Shown here one piece after another: positions 46,232-58,663 of a DNA stretch of 64,000 bases. Location: assembly GCA_025201375.1 (NCBI GenBank), contig JAIWZP010000053.1, positions 124,001-188,000 on the forward strand, written 5' to 3'. Both the position numbers and the translations under genes were made by a program. Within the stretch, counting starts at the first letter, position 1. The number at the start of each line of letters is the position of its first letter. This stretch comes from Gongronella butleri (lineage: Eukaryota > Mucoromycota > Mucoromycetes > Mucorales > Cunninghamellaceae). Below the pieces are notes generated by a model. That model was given only the letters and a program-made list of their open reading frames with translations. It was not told the DNA's origin and made no database searches.

Positions 46232-47629
46232 ATGCTGCGTGTTTCCCGCCGTCCATTTGTCCACGCATGCATGACGCTACAACGACCTCGTGTGGCCGCG
46301 CCATTGGTGGTGTTTGGGCTGCGCCACGCGTCGTCGACGACCGCCGGCAGCAGCCGCAAGATCTATGCGCTCCCGTTCAAGCTCAAGGAAGAGCGCGCGC
46401 CCGAGGTCGCCTATCTGACCACCTACGTGACGACACACAAGTTCCTTGGCTTTTTCAAGCTGCTCAAGGCCGTGAGTTTGAAAAAGACGCAAAAGTGCGG
46501 ACATGGCATTGACGCGTGTTTTTTTTTTTTTTTTAATTAGCTTGTGTCGCGGTCCTTGCCCAAGGTGAATGATACATCGAATGTGCAGGTGCGCAAGGTG
46601 TATTTGCCCATGTGGTATTATGACACGGCGATCCGGGTGACGGTGCATGAGGAAAAGAGCAATGAAGCGGTGGATTTGCTGACTGTCAGCTTTGACTCGT
46701 ACTGGCCGGGCCACACGCTGGACCCGATGTGCTTTCTGAGCTTTGGCCACCCACTGCCAATCGACAAGGACGACTTGCGCGTGTTCGACCCGGACGCGTT
46801 CCAGGAAGACAATGACGATGTGCAGGTCATTCCGTTTACGACGAATCCCATCCACGACCTCGCGGACCGCGTGCGCGACGCGCTGCCCGGGTTGACCGTT
46901 GGCAAGGGCAAGCAGGCGTGCACGGTGCAGGAAGCCGAGGTCGTGTTTGGCGCGAGTTATCCTCTGTACATGCCATGCTACATTGCCAATGTCAATGATG
47001 ACGACTCGGTCGTGGTGATTGCCGCGCACCAGGAGAACCCGACCGTGTACAAGTACGAGGTGCCGACTTCCAGCAGCAGCAGCGACGATGACGATGACGA
47101 TAGCGCGGCGGCGACCAAGGCGGCGCGCAACACCAAGCAATGGCTCAATGGCGGCCAATGGCTACGTTTGGACGTCACGGACCCCGCTCTGCGTGTCGGC
47201 TTTCCGCAGTCGCCCGTCCAGGAAGCCATTGGCCACTTTATGGACAAGGTCGTGAATTCGCCGCAGTCGCCGCTGCTGCACGCCTCCACCAGCAGCATCG
47301 ATTGGGACGACCTGCGTATCCAGTCATTCAAAACACACGACAAGGAATCCAAAGACTATTTGCAACGCTTATTTTCTGTATGGGCGAAGCAGCGCATGCT
47401 CAGCGCACTGGACCACGCAAAGCCCGGCGCGCGCGCGCTCGGTGTGGGCAAAAACGGGTTTGAAATGAAGACCCCCGAGCAAATCAAAGACGACATCCTT
47501 GGCAATCTCGGCGACGAGCTGGAAAAGCTCGAACAGGCCGAGCCCGCGTGGCTAAAGGAGTACAATCGCAGCCTCATGGCATCCAGGTCGCCGCCCACAG
47601 AGGATAATGTAGATGTAGAAAAGCCATGA
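46232..47629 (+). CDS. Mitochondrially targeted protein of unknown function
   Basis: Exons 46232-46471 and 46541-47629 join in phase to 442 residues. Residues 1-45 are rich in Arg, Ser, Val and Thr without acid (MLRVSRRPFVHACMTLQRPR, LRHASSTTAG), a strong matrix presequence. The mature part has KLKEERAPEVAYLTTYVTTHKF, VRKVYLPMWYYDTAIRVTVHEE, DSYWPGHTLDPMCFLSFG, PLYMPCYIANV and an acidic Asp/Ser loop after residue 265. It ends in a charged helix (EQIKDDILGNLGDELEKLEQAEP). I do not recognise a named domain. The conserved aromatic and Pro-rich strands suggest a folded beta domain. The gene is convergent with the FYR protein gene (204 bases between stops). Confidence 0.8.
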
Positions 47630-47833
47630 CATGATAAAAAGGGGGACAAATTATATATAGTCATTTCATTTTATGAATGATGTTCGAAGAGAAGGCAACG
47701 AGGGGGAAGGGGGAAGGGGGGAGGAGGGACGAGGAATCTACAGGGCAAAGGATGAGAGATGGCGGGAAAAGGGACAAAAGAGAAAGCAGAAAAAGATGGC
47801 AATGGTTGAAAGAAAAAAAAAAAAGACATTGAT

Positions 47834-49029
47834 TTACAATTGGGGCAGACGAGACGAGTTGGTGATAAAGTCTGGCGTGCACGCCTGATCGTAATTGTCC
47901 AATTCCGAGACGAGTTTCATCGTCAGCAGGTCTGAGAAGCCATAAAACTTGGTAAAAAGATAAGGGGGGGGATGAGATGATATTGTAACCCCATTAGCGC
48001 TTTGGGCTTACCAATGGTCCACTGACACGCGTGGATGGTGACTTGCTCTTGATGCACGCGTCGGTCCACGGTGCGGTGGGCGTGGGGCCCTTGAACACAG
48101 TCTGCGAGTCATTGACGCGCACCGTGAAGAGTGGGCCTTCGCCCGGCGCGCCCTCCTCAATGGTCATGGTATACGAGTTGCCAAAGTGCGATTTGGATGC
48201 ACGGAAACCCACAGGATACGGATGCTTGTACCGGCACTGCCACGAAAAAAATCAAGAAAAATAATAATTAGCCCCAATCGCGTCGCATTGCGAGTTTAAA
48301 ATAAAAAGACGTACGCCCGAGCTACTCCAATAGAGGTCGCGGTCTTCGCCCGTGTAGATGGAGCCGACTTCCCAGATGGTGGTGCCAATGGACGCAAGGG
48401 TGAATGGCACCGACACGTTTTTGGGCAGCGTGCGGCGCTCCTCCTCGCGCTCGCGCGCGCGTTTCAACTTTGTTTCTGCGGCCAATTGCACGACACGGTC
48501 GCGCTCGTCCATCAGTTCTGTGAGGTCGACCTAACGATTAAAAAAAAAAAAGGACCATTGGCACTTTTTTCTCGCCCCATTTCGTGTTTTTTTTTTGCGC
48601 ATTCTTACCGATTCATCCGGCGCCTCGCCGCGAAGCCGGCGTGACAGGCGGCTCCGCATGGCTGGCGGCGCACTGACACGGGTGGCCGCCTTGGAATTGG
48701 CATACATTTTGCGCTTCTTTGACGCGCCGTCGCCATGGGACTGGCGAATCAGCTCGTTGATCTAATAAAAGAAGAAATGGAAATGAACATGAGCGCAAGA
48801 AAAATAGGTTGGCGTCGCTTTTCACTAATACCTCTGACGACCCATTGTCTTTGGCGAGACCCAGCTGCTTGAGAAGTGCCTTGTTTTCCTCAATCTGCTT
48901 GCGCCGTTGAGATTCATAGTCGCTTTTTGCACAAGAAAAAAAAATCATGAGGTTGCCTGGCATTTTTTTTTTTGCGCCTCTTTTAGAGCCTTACTTGACT
49001 TGAAGACTGTCGACGGTCGTGGGGTCCAT
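47834..49029 (-). CDS. FYRN/FYRC-domain nuclear protein
   Basis: Exons 49029-48995, 48922-48832, 48761-48609, 48530-48315, 48236-48012 and 47947-47834 join in phase to 277 residues. The N-terminal part is a charged helix (YESQRRKQIEENKALLKQLGL) and a basic stretch (SKKRKMYANSKAA). A second coiled segment is ELMDERDRVVQLAAETKLKRAREREEERR. FYRN follows (GTTIWEVGSIYTGEDRDLYW with YKHPYPVGFRASKSHFGN) and then FYRC (VFKGPTPTAPWTDACIK, TRVSGPLFYGFSDLLTMKL). These paired phenylalanine/tyrosine-rich modules occur in chromatin proteins such as TBRG1 and trithorax-type factors. A chromatin role is inferred from the domains only. Confidence 0.87.
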
Positions 49030-49367
49030 AGAAAAGGGGGGCAAAGAAGAGGATAAAATGAAAGAAAAACACAATAATTGGACAAACAGGGCGCGACGAG
49101 GTGATTTGTATTTTTTTTTCAAGGTCCGGTACGCGCCCTGAGTGCCAATTGGCACGCTTGGGGCCGAATTTGAACGAATTGCCAGATTGTTGGTTGCTTT
49201 TTTTTCTTTTGCTTTATTCTATTCTTTTCATTGCTATGTATATGAGCTAAAAAGCATTACGAATTAAAATAACACAAGGCAATTTGAGGTGGTTCAAATT
49301 GGAGAAAAAAAGGGGGAGTGAAATGAGTGAATTGGAGGAGAAGGGAGGGAAAGAGGGGGGTTTTTTT
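49030..49367. other. Intergenic between FYR and Boi-like genes
   Basis: This 338-base stretch separates two genes on the minus strand. It is A/G-rich and T-run rich, with no gene seen. Confidence 0.5.
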
Positions 49368-51742
49368 TTACGCGACATCTTGCAGCTGGTGCGTTTCGTC
49401 GCGGTCATTGTGTTGTTGCTGCAATGCGTTGTCGCCTAGCAATGTCTTTGAGAAGCTATCATTGAGGTCAGGCAGGGTCAGGGACGGCGCGGACGGGTTT
49501 TGCTGGTTGGAAGACGACGACGACGATTGCGTCGACGAGCGCTCGGCCGTGTAGCCATTGGTGTCTGCCCACATTTTGATGGCGTCGACCATGTCCATGA
49601 TCTTGTCCTCGTGGCCACCAAAGATGTCTAATTTTCAGTAAAAAGAAATGTCAATAGATGAACAGGGAGATTTTTTTTTTTCAATTGCACGTTTTTTTTT
49701 TACCCTTGATCGTGTAGCGGCCGTCGACGACGACGCCCTCACGGCCCATGAATTTGAATGCTGCGACGATATTGTCGAGGACTTTCATGCTGACGGAGCC
49801 GCCCTTTTGGTCTGGTGTGCGCCGCACGACCTTGCTGCTGAGGGACTCGAGAAGAAGGATGAGGGTGTCGCCATTGCGGAATGCGCTTGACAGATCGACG
49901 ACTTTTTTGCCATCGGGCAGATATTGGTTGATCCAATCGACATAGTCCATGTTGGACCACGAGCGCTCGGATGTGGTGGTGATGGTGGTGGTGGTGGTGG
50001 CTGACGCACGCACGTCGTCACCTTGCGTGGAGGATAGTGCGCGGTGATGGTGGTGATGGCCGCCGAATTGCTCAATGGCGGCGTCCTCGTCGGCATCTTC
50101 GTCGTGTTCATCATCCTCATCATCGTCATCGTCATCAAAATGACGCGTGTGCTGCTGCAAATGCTGATGGGCGCGTTGATAAGGGTCAATTTCCTCGTCA
50201 CTGTCGTGATGCGCGTCATTGGCATGCGACGGAGGCACAGGCAGTGTGTAGGCCAAATCATCATCATTGTCCGAGTCGTCGGCGTGTAATGGGTGTTGCT
50301 GATGTTGCTGGTTTTGTTGATTTTGTTGATTTTGCTGCATCGCAAGCGGCATCGTGCTTTGCAACGTGGCCGACGCGGCCGCAGCGGCAGATGCAGGAAT
50401 CGCATCGTCGTCCTCGTCTTCTTCTTCTTGGACGCGGCCCATCGTCGGCTCATTGGTCAACCCCGTGGGCTTGTACATGAGCACCGAAGGCGGGCGTGGT
50501 CGCATGCGCTGCGCCACATCCAATGGCACCGTCGCCACTTGATTCGACGACATCACTGGCGACGTGAAATCGCGCACAATCGTCGCCTTCATCAACGCCT
50601 GTAACCACGCGCGCATCGACTCTTTGGTGTCCGTGTAAAAGAAAAACGTGCGCTCCTGGTCATGCTGCGTCTTGAAGCAATACTTGTTGCTGTGGATCGT
50701 CTCGTCCACAATCACACGGTACCCGCGCAAATTGATGATCCCCTTGACACGCACATCCTATTGTAAAAAAAAGAAAAAGTGAGAAAAACAGCCAAAAACA
50801 ATCCAAAAATGCTTAAAAATTTTACCCTGGGGCTCTTGAAATAAAACAAATTGTTGCCCTTTAGCACGAACCAGCGCTTGTTCCATGTCTTGTAGCGGTC
50901 GCTCTGCTTGTGTAGCCAGCCCTCGTGCTCAGGCGCTTGGAATTCGTCTGACGAGATCCTTTGACGTGCACTGTCAATCGACGCAATCGACAACTTTTGC
51001 TCGGGTGCCTGTTGGATCCGCGCAGACATCTGAGTTTTTGACCAAAAAAAAGAGATTGTCAGCTCTGTTTTTTGACGCGCATGTTTCATGTGCAATTGCT
51101 TCTTTTTTTCTTTTTTTTTTCTTTACTTCTTGTTGGAACCATTCATGGCCCGACACATAGGGCTGCTGGCCAGGCGAGCGCGCTGTGGTGGTGGTGGAGG
51201 TTGGTGCGCTGTGGGATGCGGCGGGCTGCTGGTGCTGCTGTCTTGCGCGATGATGCGAGTTGTTTGGGGAGTGTTGATGATGAAGAAAAGAGGAGGGATG
51301 TGGGGGAGGCGGTTGGTGGTCGCCACTGCCGCTTTTGAGTGTGCCAGCACCGGACGAGCTAGTGGTGTTGAAGGTGTTTGAGCGATGGATGCTGCTATTA
51401 TTGCTGGAGGATTCGGCGCTCGTGGACGAGATGGGCCGCATGCGGTGCGACGATGAGTCGTGGCCATTGGACGACGACGACACCGACGACGATGGTGGTG
51501 CAGGCGCCTTGCGTGGGAATTGGTACAGACTCTCCGAGTCGACGGGCGATGACAACGTCGATCGAATATGATTCGCCGTCTCGATCAGGCTGCTATGATT
51601 GGGGTGCCCATTGAGCGACGACGATGTGGTCGAGCTGATCACCGATGGCACGAACCGCTTGTTGTTGTTGCTGCCATCCGCGCCCCCCGTGGGCAATTGG
51701 CTCGAAACCGACGGCTTGGGCACAGGGCCGTTCTAAATCATC

Positions 51743-51777
<35 letters not shown>

Positions 51778-53066
51778 AAGGAAAAAAAAAAGTCAATTGA
51801 CCCTGCATGGCTTGCCACCCCCACTTTTTGTTCTCTCCTTTTTTTCCCTTTTCCCCTCTCCATCCTGCATGGCCATGCAGTGAAAAAAAAAAGATAAAAA
51901 GCGGCAAAAAAAAGGCAAAAAGTGCGCACATACGGGCAGCAGTAGCCGTTGCTCACTAGTTGCCCGCACGCGACGCGTCTTTTTTTTTTTTTTGACTTGA
52001 CCTCCTTTTTTTTTTTTTCTTCCCCCAATTATTTGCAAAAATTTTACCTCGTTGCCATTGAGTTTGTTGATAGCGGTCATGATTTTGTAGCGTCTGCCAT
52101 AGGCGGGGATGCCCATCTCCTTTAGCGAGTCCATGGTCAGGTCCAGCAGCACGTCGCCAGTGATTTCTTGTTCTAAAATAGTCAATCGAGTGTGAGGGCG
52201 GGCTGCCAAAAAGGCAATTTCCATGCCACGACGCCCCCGTTGGCAACACGAAATTCACACTTTACCAATAAAAGTGTCCTTCACGTTGGCCAATCCCACC
52301 GAGTCTAACCAAGCACAGACATGATTCACGTCCCAAGCTTCAGGGGCACCGCCACCGGCGCCGGTGCCGTTATTGCTGCCGCCGCCCAATGGCTGCTGCT
52401 GCTGTGACGGTGAGGACGCTCGCATGGACGACTGTGCTTGTGGTGGTAGTGGTGGTGGTGACGATAGTGCCGCGGCAGGAGGTGGTGGTGCAGCTGGTAG
52501 CTGTGGCAAGGGCTGCACAGGCTGTGGCAAGGGCGGCTGCATGGTCATCGACAGCGATTGTTGGCTGGCCATGCCGCCATCCATCTGAAGCAGCGACGTC
52601 GAACTGGTGTTCAGCTGTGGGCTTTTGCCAGTCGCACCCACAGGCAACACAGGCGACGTGTAATTCATCGGAAACAGGCCAACCTGAAGAAAGAAAAAAA
52701 AAAGGAAAAAAATCGCCCATTTTGTCGTCAATGGCTTGTACTTTTGCTTCATTGACCACACTTTTCGGGTCAACCTACATGTCCTCGTTGGTCGCGGCCC
52801 TAAAAGCAGATCCACAAATCACAAAAAAAAAAGTGTATGGTGTCAGCCAAGAAAAAAAAATTCAGGGCAAAATGGAAAAAAAGAACAAAAACGCGTCGTT
52901 CAAGCCCTTTTTGATGCACCATTGACCGTACCTGCCACCACCCGTCGAGGTATTGTTCGTCCTTTTCAATGACCACAATAGGTTCGCCGGCGTAAAAAGT
53001 GATCTCATCTTCGTTCTCGGCCTCAAAGTTGTGAATAGCATACACTATCTCCGGTGCTTTGGCCAT
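49368..53066 (-). CDS. Boi/Pob1-type polarity protein (SH3-SAM-PH) with a C-terminal CH domain
   Basis: Eight exons (53066-52932, 52799-52779, 52683-52266, 52172-52048, 51732-51127, 51029-50826, 50757-49704 and 49627-49368) join in phase to 940 residues. An SH3 domain spans about 6-62 (VYAIHNFEAENEDEITFYAG, GWWQ, GLFPMNYT). A Pro/Gln-rich linker follows, then SAM at about 168-233 (WDVNHVCAWLDSVGLANVKDTF, DLTMDSLKEMGIPAYGRRYK). A 200-residue Ser/His/Gln linker leads to PH at about 470-565 (HEGWLHKQSDRYKTWNKRWFVLKG, FYTDTKESMRAWLQAL). After acidic and His-rich linkers, residues about 768-873 look like a calponin-homology domain (YVDWINQYLPDGKKVVDLSSAFRNGD, LDNIVAAFKFMGREGV, IMDMVDAIKMW). Yeast Boi proteins act at sites of polarised growth with Cdc42 and exocyst; the CH domain would add an actin or scaffold link. 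The 21-base exon 2 closes the SH3 fold. Confidence 0.88.
51745..51776 (+). repeat. A32 homopolymer in Boi-like intron 4
   Basis: Thirty-two consecutive A on the plus strand, which is the T tract near the 3' splice site of the intron on the transcribed strand. Confidence 0.9.
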
Positions 53067-54443
53067 TTTGTGGTGTGTGGACGGCAGACGAGAGCGCTAG
53101 TGACGACAAGAGAAAGAAAAAAGGAAAGGCGAAAGCGAAAGCGAAGAAAACAAAAAAAAAAAAGAGCAAAAGCAAAGAAAAAAAAAAGAACAATAGGAGA
53201 AAAAAGTTAGAAAAAAAAGGTAATCAACAAGTCCAAAGCAAAAAAAAAAAAAGGAGGAAGGGATTGAAATGACGGATGGTGACACAAGAAAAGGGCAAGC
53301 GTCCATTCGTCTGGCATGGAATTGAGCGGGCGTGTAACCTAAACTAATTCTGATTTGGCAAGGGCGGCCTGTTTTTTATTTAATTTTCTCTTTTCTTCAT
53401 GGACAATTTTCTTCCATGAAATCAAAGCGCCCATCTTTTTCCATCTTTTTTTTTTTTCTTGTTCGTGTGGACAAGCCTTCGTTGCTCAATTGAGATGCAA
53501 GACGTGCATGCCCATTCTTTTCTTTTTTCGACGGCTTGCATCATGCCATTGAGGGACAGCTGCACTTTTGATGGCATTGCATTTTTTTTAATTATCATTC
53601 GATGAGCGAATTCATGCGCATCGCGGCCATGGTGCAAGAAGAGCCGCCAAGAGACAAAAGAGACAAAAAAAATAAGAGGACGGAAAAAGCGCAAAAACAT
53701 GGCACGGGCACTCGTGTCGCTAGGTCCCCCGGCTTGCATGGCAGGGCGCCCCTATTTTTTTTTTTTTTTTTTTTTTTTTTTCGCTCTTTGCAGCCCAGAG
53801 CCAATGGGCTAAAAGGAGCGAGTGATCAACAGAAAAAAGGGCGCCAAGTCAAAAGTCATTGATCGCCCATGATTGCTTTTTTATGTGTTTGGGATGCCGC
53901 TGCTCTCTTTTTGGATCAGATGACTGAAATAAAAAAAGGTGGGATGATTGGACAGATGCACGGACCAAAACGGGCCATGGAACAAGGCGAAAAAGAGGAG
54001 AGCGGGGCATGGAAACGCGTAAAAGACGCGTACGGATGGCGGAAACAAGATCAAAAAGCAACACGCGTCATTGTCGACCTGCCCCTCCATTTTCTGTACA
54101 TTATAACGACTTTTATGGCCAAGCTGGCCCAAACTGAGATGGTGAAATAACAAGGGAAACCTGATGTTTGTGTGATCACAAAGAATGTTTGGTCCCGGTT
54201 GGATCACAGGGCCCCCTTTTTTTTTTTCTTGCTCAACCCTATTTGAGTTCTCACAGTGCGGTCTTTTTTTTTCTTTTTCTTTTTCGCTCCTCTTCTCCTC
54301 CTCTTTTTTTTTTACTTTTCTTTTTATCGCTTTTTCCATCGCGCGCTCCCTGTTTTCTGACGTTCCCCAGCGCACCCCCCTTTTTTTTCTTTTTGCTTCC
54401 TTTTCGCAGGCCAAGCGTCGACTTTTTTTTTATTACAACCTGG
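53067..54443. other. Divergent intergenic region Boi-like / Ssk2-like
   Basis: This 1.38-kb shared promoter region is low in complexity, with long A runs (53150-53250), T runs (53757-53781) and CT-rich stretches just before the Ssk2-like start. No gene or repeat copy is seen. Confidence 0.5.
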
Positions 54444-57400
54444 ATGGAGGACGTGAAACGAGTGCGGTGGTCGTCTTTGGAAGACGAGACCGTGTATGCG
54501 CCATTTATCAACAGCGTATCGAGCCCGATGCCTCCGTCGTATGCACGCCGGTCGCTCAGCGGATACACATCGTCGTTTGAAGGGCCATACAGCAGCATGC
54601 CGCGTCTCCAGGCACAACAGGGCCAATTGACCAAGAATAAGTCGAATAATGGGCAACAAGACAATGATGATGATGACGACGGCGACGACGATGATGATCG
54701 AGATGGGGAAGACGACGACGACGATGATGAAGAAGATGAGGAAGACGATGATGACGACGACGACGATGATGATGATGACGATGATGACGCGCTTTATCGC
54801 GGAGGCGTGTCACAAATCTCGCTAGAAACGGCGTACGAGCGCAAAGAATGGCAGCAGATGCTTCAATCCGTGTTGCGCGGCGAAGTGATCAAGAGCGAGA
54901 AGAAGCGGCTATTGAGCAAGGACATTTTTGCGCAGCAGCGCAACTCCGTGCAAGAGATTTGGTTGTCGTTGCGTGCATTGCTTCGAGGCCGCACCATCAC
55001 AGATGAGATCAAATACCTGGACGAGAGCCGCAAGACAATTGACGATGTGGTTGCGTGTATTATGCAATTCAAAGTCGACGAGAAGGATGCCGACCCGCCG
55101 CTTATTCAAGTGTCCGAGGTCCTGAAAAAGATTGATCGCGCCGAATCGCTGTATGCGACACGCAAGGAGATGGCCGACGCGTATCCGAGTTATCGCGCGC
55201 CCGTGTTCCAGACGCGATTGGATGCCCTGACCGCGTGGTGCACCGTCATTCGCTCTTTACATATGCAATCCAAGATTTTGCGCGATTGGACAGGCTCAGA
55301 GGACATGCAGCTCGCCCTCCGAGGCGCTGTCGCCCCCTTGCCATCCGACAGCACCATTAACAGCCATAGCCACAGCCACAGCAACAGCAACAATAACAAC
55401 AACGATGATGAGCAGCATTACTCGTTTGTTGAGCGCATCTTGCGCGAATCGGCTCTTGCAGACACATTCGACAAGCGCACACTCTCGGCCCTCAATTTGC
55501 TCTTGCTAAAGGCCAAGACAACCATGGTCGCCAACAATCAGCTTTTCCAGGACATGAATTTGCCCTCATTTGTCGACGATTTGCACCCGCTCGCGCATTT
55601 CCCCGTCCAGCTCGTCAAGGAAGCCATCAAAGTGCGCCTCGATTCCAAGGAACTCGTCAGCTCGCCACCAAAACAGATGGTCGATGCGATGCTCGAGGAT
55701 TGCCGTGGTTTGCTGGCCCTGGCCTTTCGTGTCAAGCAACAATACCTCGAATTGGCGAGCCCCGCACCCGGATGGATCTTTGCCGACGACGAGGACCTCC
55801 TCGTGCACTATGACGCCGTCGTCATGGACGCCATCCGATGGTACTTTTGCCTAATCAAGTGGAAAATCGACTTTGAAAAGGAAAACAGCCTGCGCGAATG
55901 CGAAGTCCTCGAAAAAGAATGGGAATTCACCCAATCCACCGTGTGCCGCCTCACCGACGCCGCCTACTTTGAGTGCACTGAGCAATTCCAGTAAGAAAAA
56001 ATGACCGCGTCGAGACCACGTCGAACAGCGTCAAGAGCGAGAAAGGAAAAAAAAAGTAGTGGAAAAAGTGAAAACCGTGAAAAAAAAAACGACAACTCAT
56101 CGTTGCGGCTCTTTTTTTCTTTCTTTCTTTTTCTTATAATAGCATGCTCACGAACCGCCAATTGCAAGATGTCATGGATGAGCTCAATCACATCACCACG
56201 ATGGACAAGCCCGTCAACAATACGGATGCAGGCGACATTGAGTCGCGATACACGCGTCTGCTCCATACGACGCGCATGCGAGCGCGCAACCTGCTTCAAT
56301 TCGCGAAGTAAGAGAGAAATGAAATGAAAAAAAATGAGAGAGACAGAAAAAAAGAAAAAAAAAGAAAAAAAGAGATTGAAAAAAGAAAAAGACAGAAAAA
56401 AAGGACGGAAAAAAAGAGACGAAAAAAAAGAGACAGAAAACAAAAAAGAGAGACAGAAAAACAAAAAAGAGAAACAAAAATGACAACAGTGAACTCAAAA
56501 ATGTGATATTTTAGGTTTCACATGGGCAGATTGGAGAATGCAGCGGAATACACGCTCAACAGGGACGATGTGGACGATTTGGTGGGGTATTTGGTGCAGA
56601 CGAACCACGTGTTGGTGCGGACGACGACATACGAGGAGGAGCGGATCTATGTGATTGCGTCGCCATCGCTGCGCCACCGGCCCGACACGATTGCGCACCT
56701 TGCACACCATGGCTTCCGTGCACCGACCGAGGACGACCCTGCCAGCACGCCAAGCATCCATGACGGGTACACGCCGCATTATTTTGGCGGGACAAATGCA
56801 ACGTCTCCCTTGCAAGACCATGATTACTTGCTTTTTATCGCGCCGTGGCAGGATTTCTTCTGGTACGGCGACATGATGGAGCAAGACGTGCCATTCTTCC
56901 CCATTCACCTCAAGCCGCGTCGCCTGCGGCTCGTCATGCGGCAGCCGCGGCACCTGAAATTGGTGAAATCATCGTTTTGGCAGGCAGCCAAGCATTGCGG
57001 CTTGTCTGTGCTTCGCGAGCAGCGATGCCACGTGCCCAAGATCCACAAGGACATCCGCCGGCTCAAGGCGACCATCAATAAGTTGGCAGCAACCATCATC
57101 ACGAGCGTGTACACGATGCGCGATCACACACTCAAATTCGGCGGCCACGAATTCATCGAAGAATGCTTTAGTTTTGCAAGCGATTTCGGCACACGCGTCG
57201 CGAAATTGCTCGATCCGCGCCACCGGTTGCCACTGGACCTGTCGCTCATCCAATTGGCCATCCAATGGATCTGTTTTATTACCGATGACTGCATCCCGAC
57301 CGACAGACGCACTTTTCGATGGGCGGTCGCCGCCCTCGAATTTGGTCAGACAATGACAAAGGGCACCAACATGCTTTCCATTGGCGACGCCGACTTTGCA

Positions 57401-58632
57401 CGCCTGCAGAGTAAGGTGGCGCGCTGCATCGCGCTTTTAATCAGCCATTTCGACGTGTTGGGCACGCGCTGGAAATATGAACAGCAAAAAGAAGAGCAGC
57501 AGCGCAAACGCGGCATCACGGCGCGTCGCAACAGCTACATCACAAGCACGCAGTCGTCCATGCTTCGGCGCGAACAGCGGCAACAAGCTGCCAATGCTGC
57601 CAATACCGCGGATAATGCAGTGAATGCCACGAATTCAACAAATTCGACAAATTCGACAAATTCGACGAATGGCACAAGTCAACATCTGCACCAGCACCAA
57701 CACCAGCACCAACACCAGCTCCATCAACACCAACATCATCTCCATGCTCATTATCATCACGCATTGCCGCCCCATCTGCAAACATCGTCACAATCACAAC
57801 AACCATCTCCCACCTCCCCAATGTACTCGCCATTGCAACCTGCGTCGGCCACCCTGTCCTTCAATTCGTCCCCCTCCTTGTCAACAACCACGACAACGGC
57901 CACCACAGCTCCGTATGCACGCGCCGCATCAGACCCATCCGTGCCCGTCGATCATAATCATGTGACAAAGGAATCCGTCATGGGTGCAGACTCGAGCAAC
58001 AATGATGCCGCCGTCGCCGCAGCACATAGGTACATCCGCGACGCATGGATGCGCAACATCCACCAGCTGGAGAACGAAAGAAGCAAGCGCGACCAGGAAG
58101 CCAATCTCATCGGCAAGGTCCTTGACGACCAACGACCCGAGGACCGGTCCCTCGTCTTCCTCGCCCCATCCTCGTCCAATTTCTCATTCAGATGGCAACA
58201 GGGCCGCTACATCGGCTCAGGCACCTATGGCTCCGTCTACCTCGCCATCAATCTCGACACATCAAGCATCATGGCCGTCAAAGAAATCCGCTTCCCAGAC
58301 TCATCCACACTTTCCACACTCCACAAGGCTATCAAGGAGGAAATGAAGGTCATGGAAATGCTAAACCATCACAATATTGTCCAATACTATGGCATGGTAA
58401 GATTGATTTTAAAGAAAAATGATGAGAAGTGGGGGGGGGGAGGAAATACGATACTGGGGCCCCGCTTGAAAAGCATGTGAGACGCGTGAAAAAAAGACCG
58501 TGAAACGCGTAATAGAAAGTGGGCCGCCTAACAAAAATAGTGGGAAACACGTCAAAAAAGAATCAAAACGCGTAAAAAAAAAGAGCCAAAACGCGTTCAT
58601 ATGAAACAAGCCGCGTACAGAAGTCTCAGGCG

Positions 58633-58663
<31 letters not shown>

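Noticed and set aside
54659..54790. Asp/Glu run as a frameshift or assembly artefact in the Ssk2-like gene
   Set aside because: The frame is continuous on both sides, mixed GAC/GAT/GAA/GAG codons are used, and similar acidic and Gln/His runs occur in other genes here.
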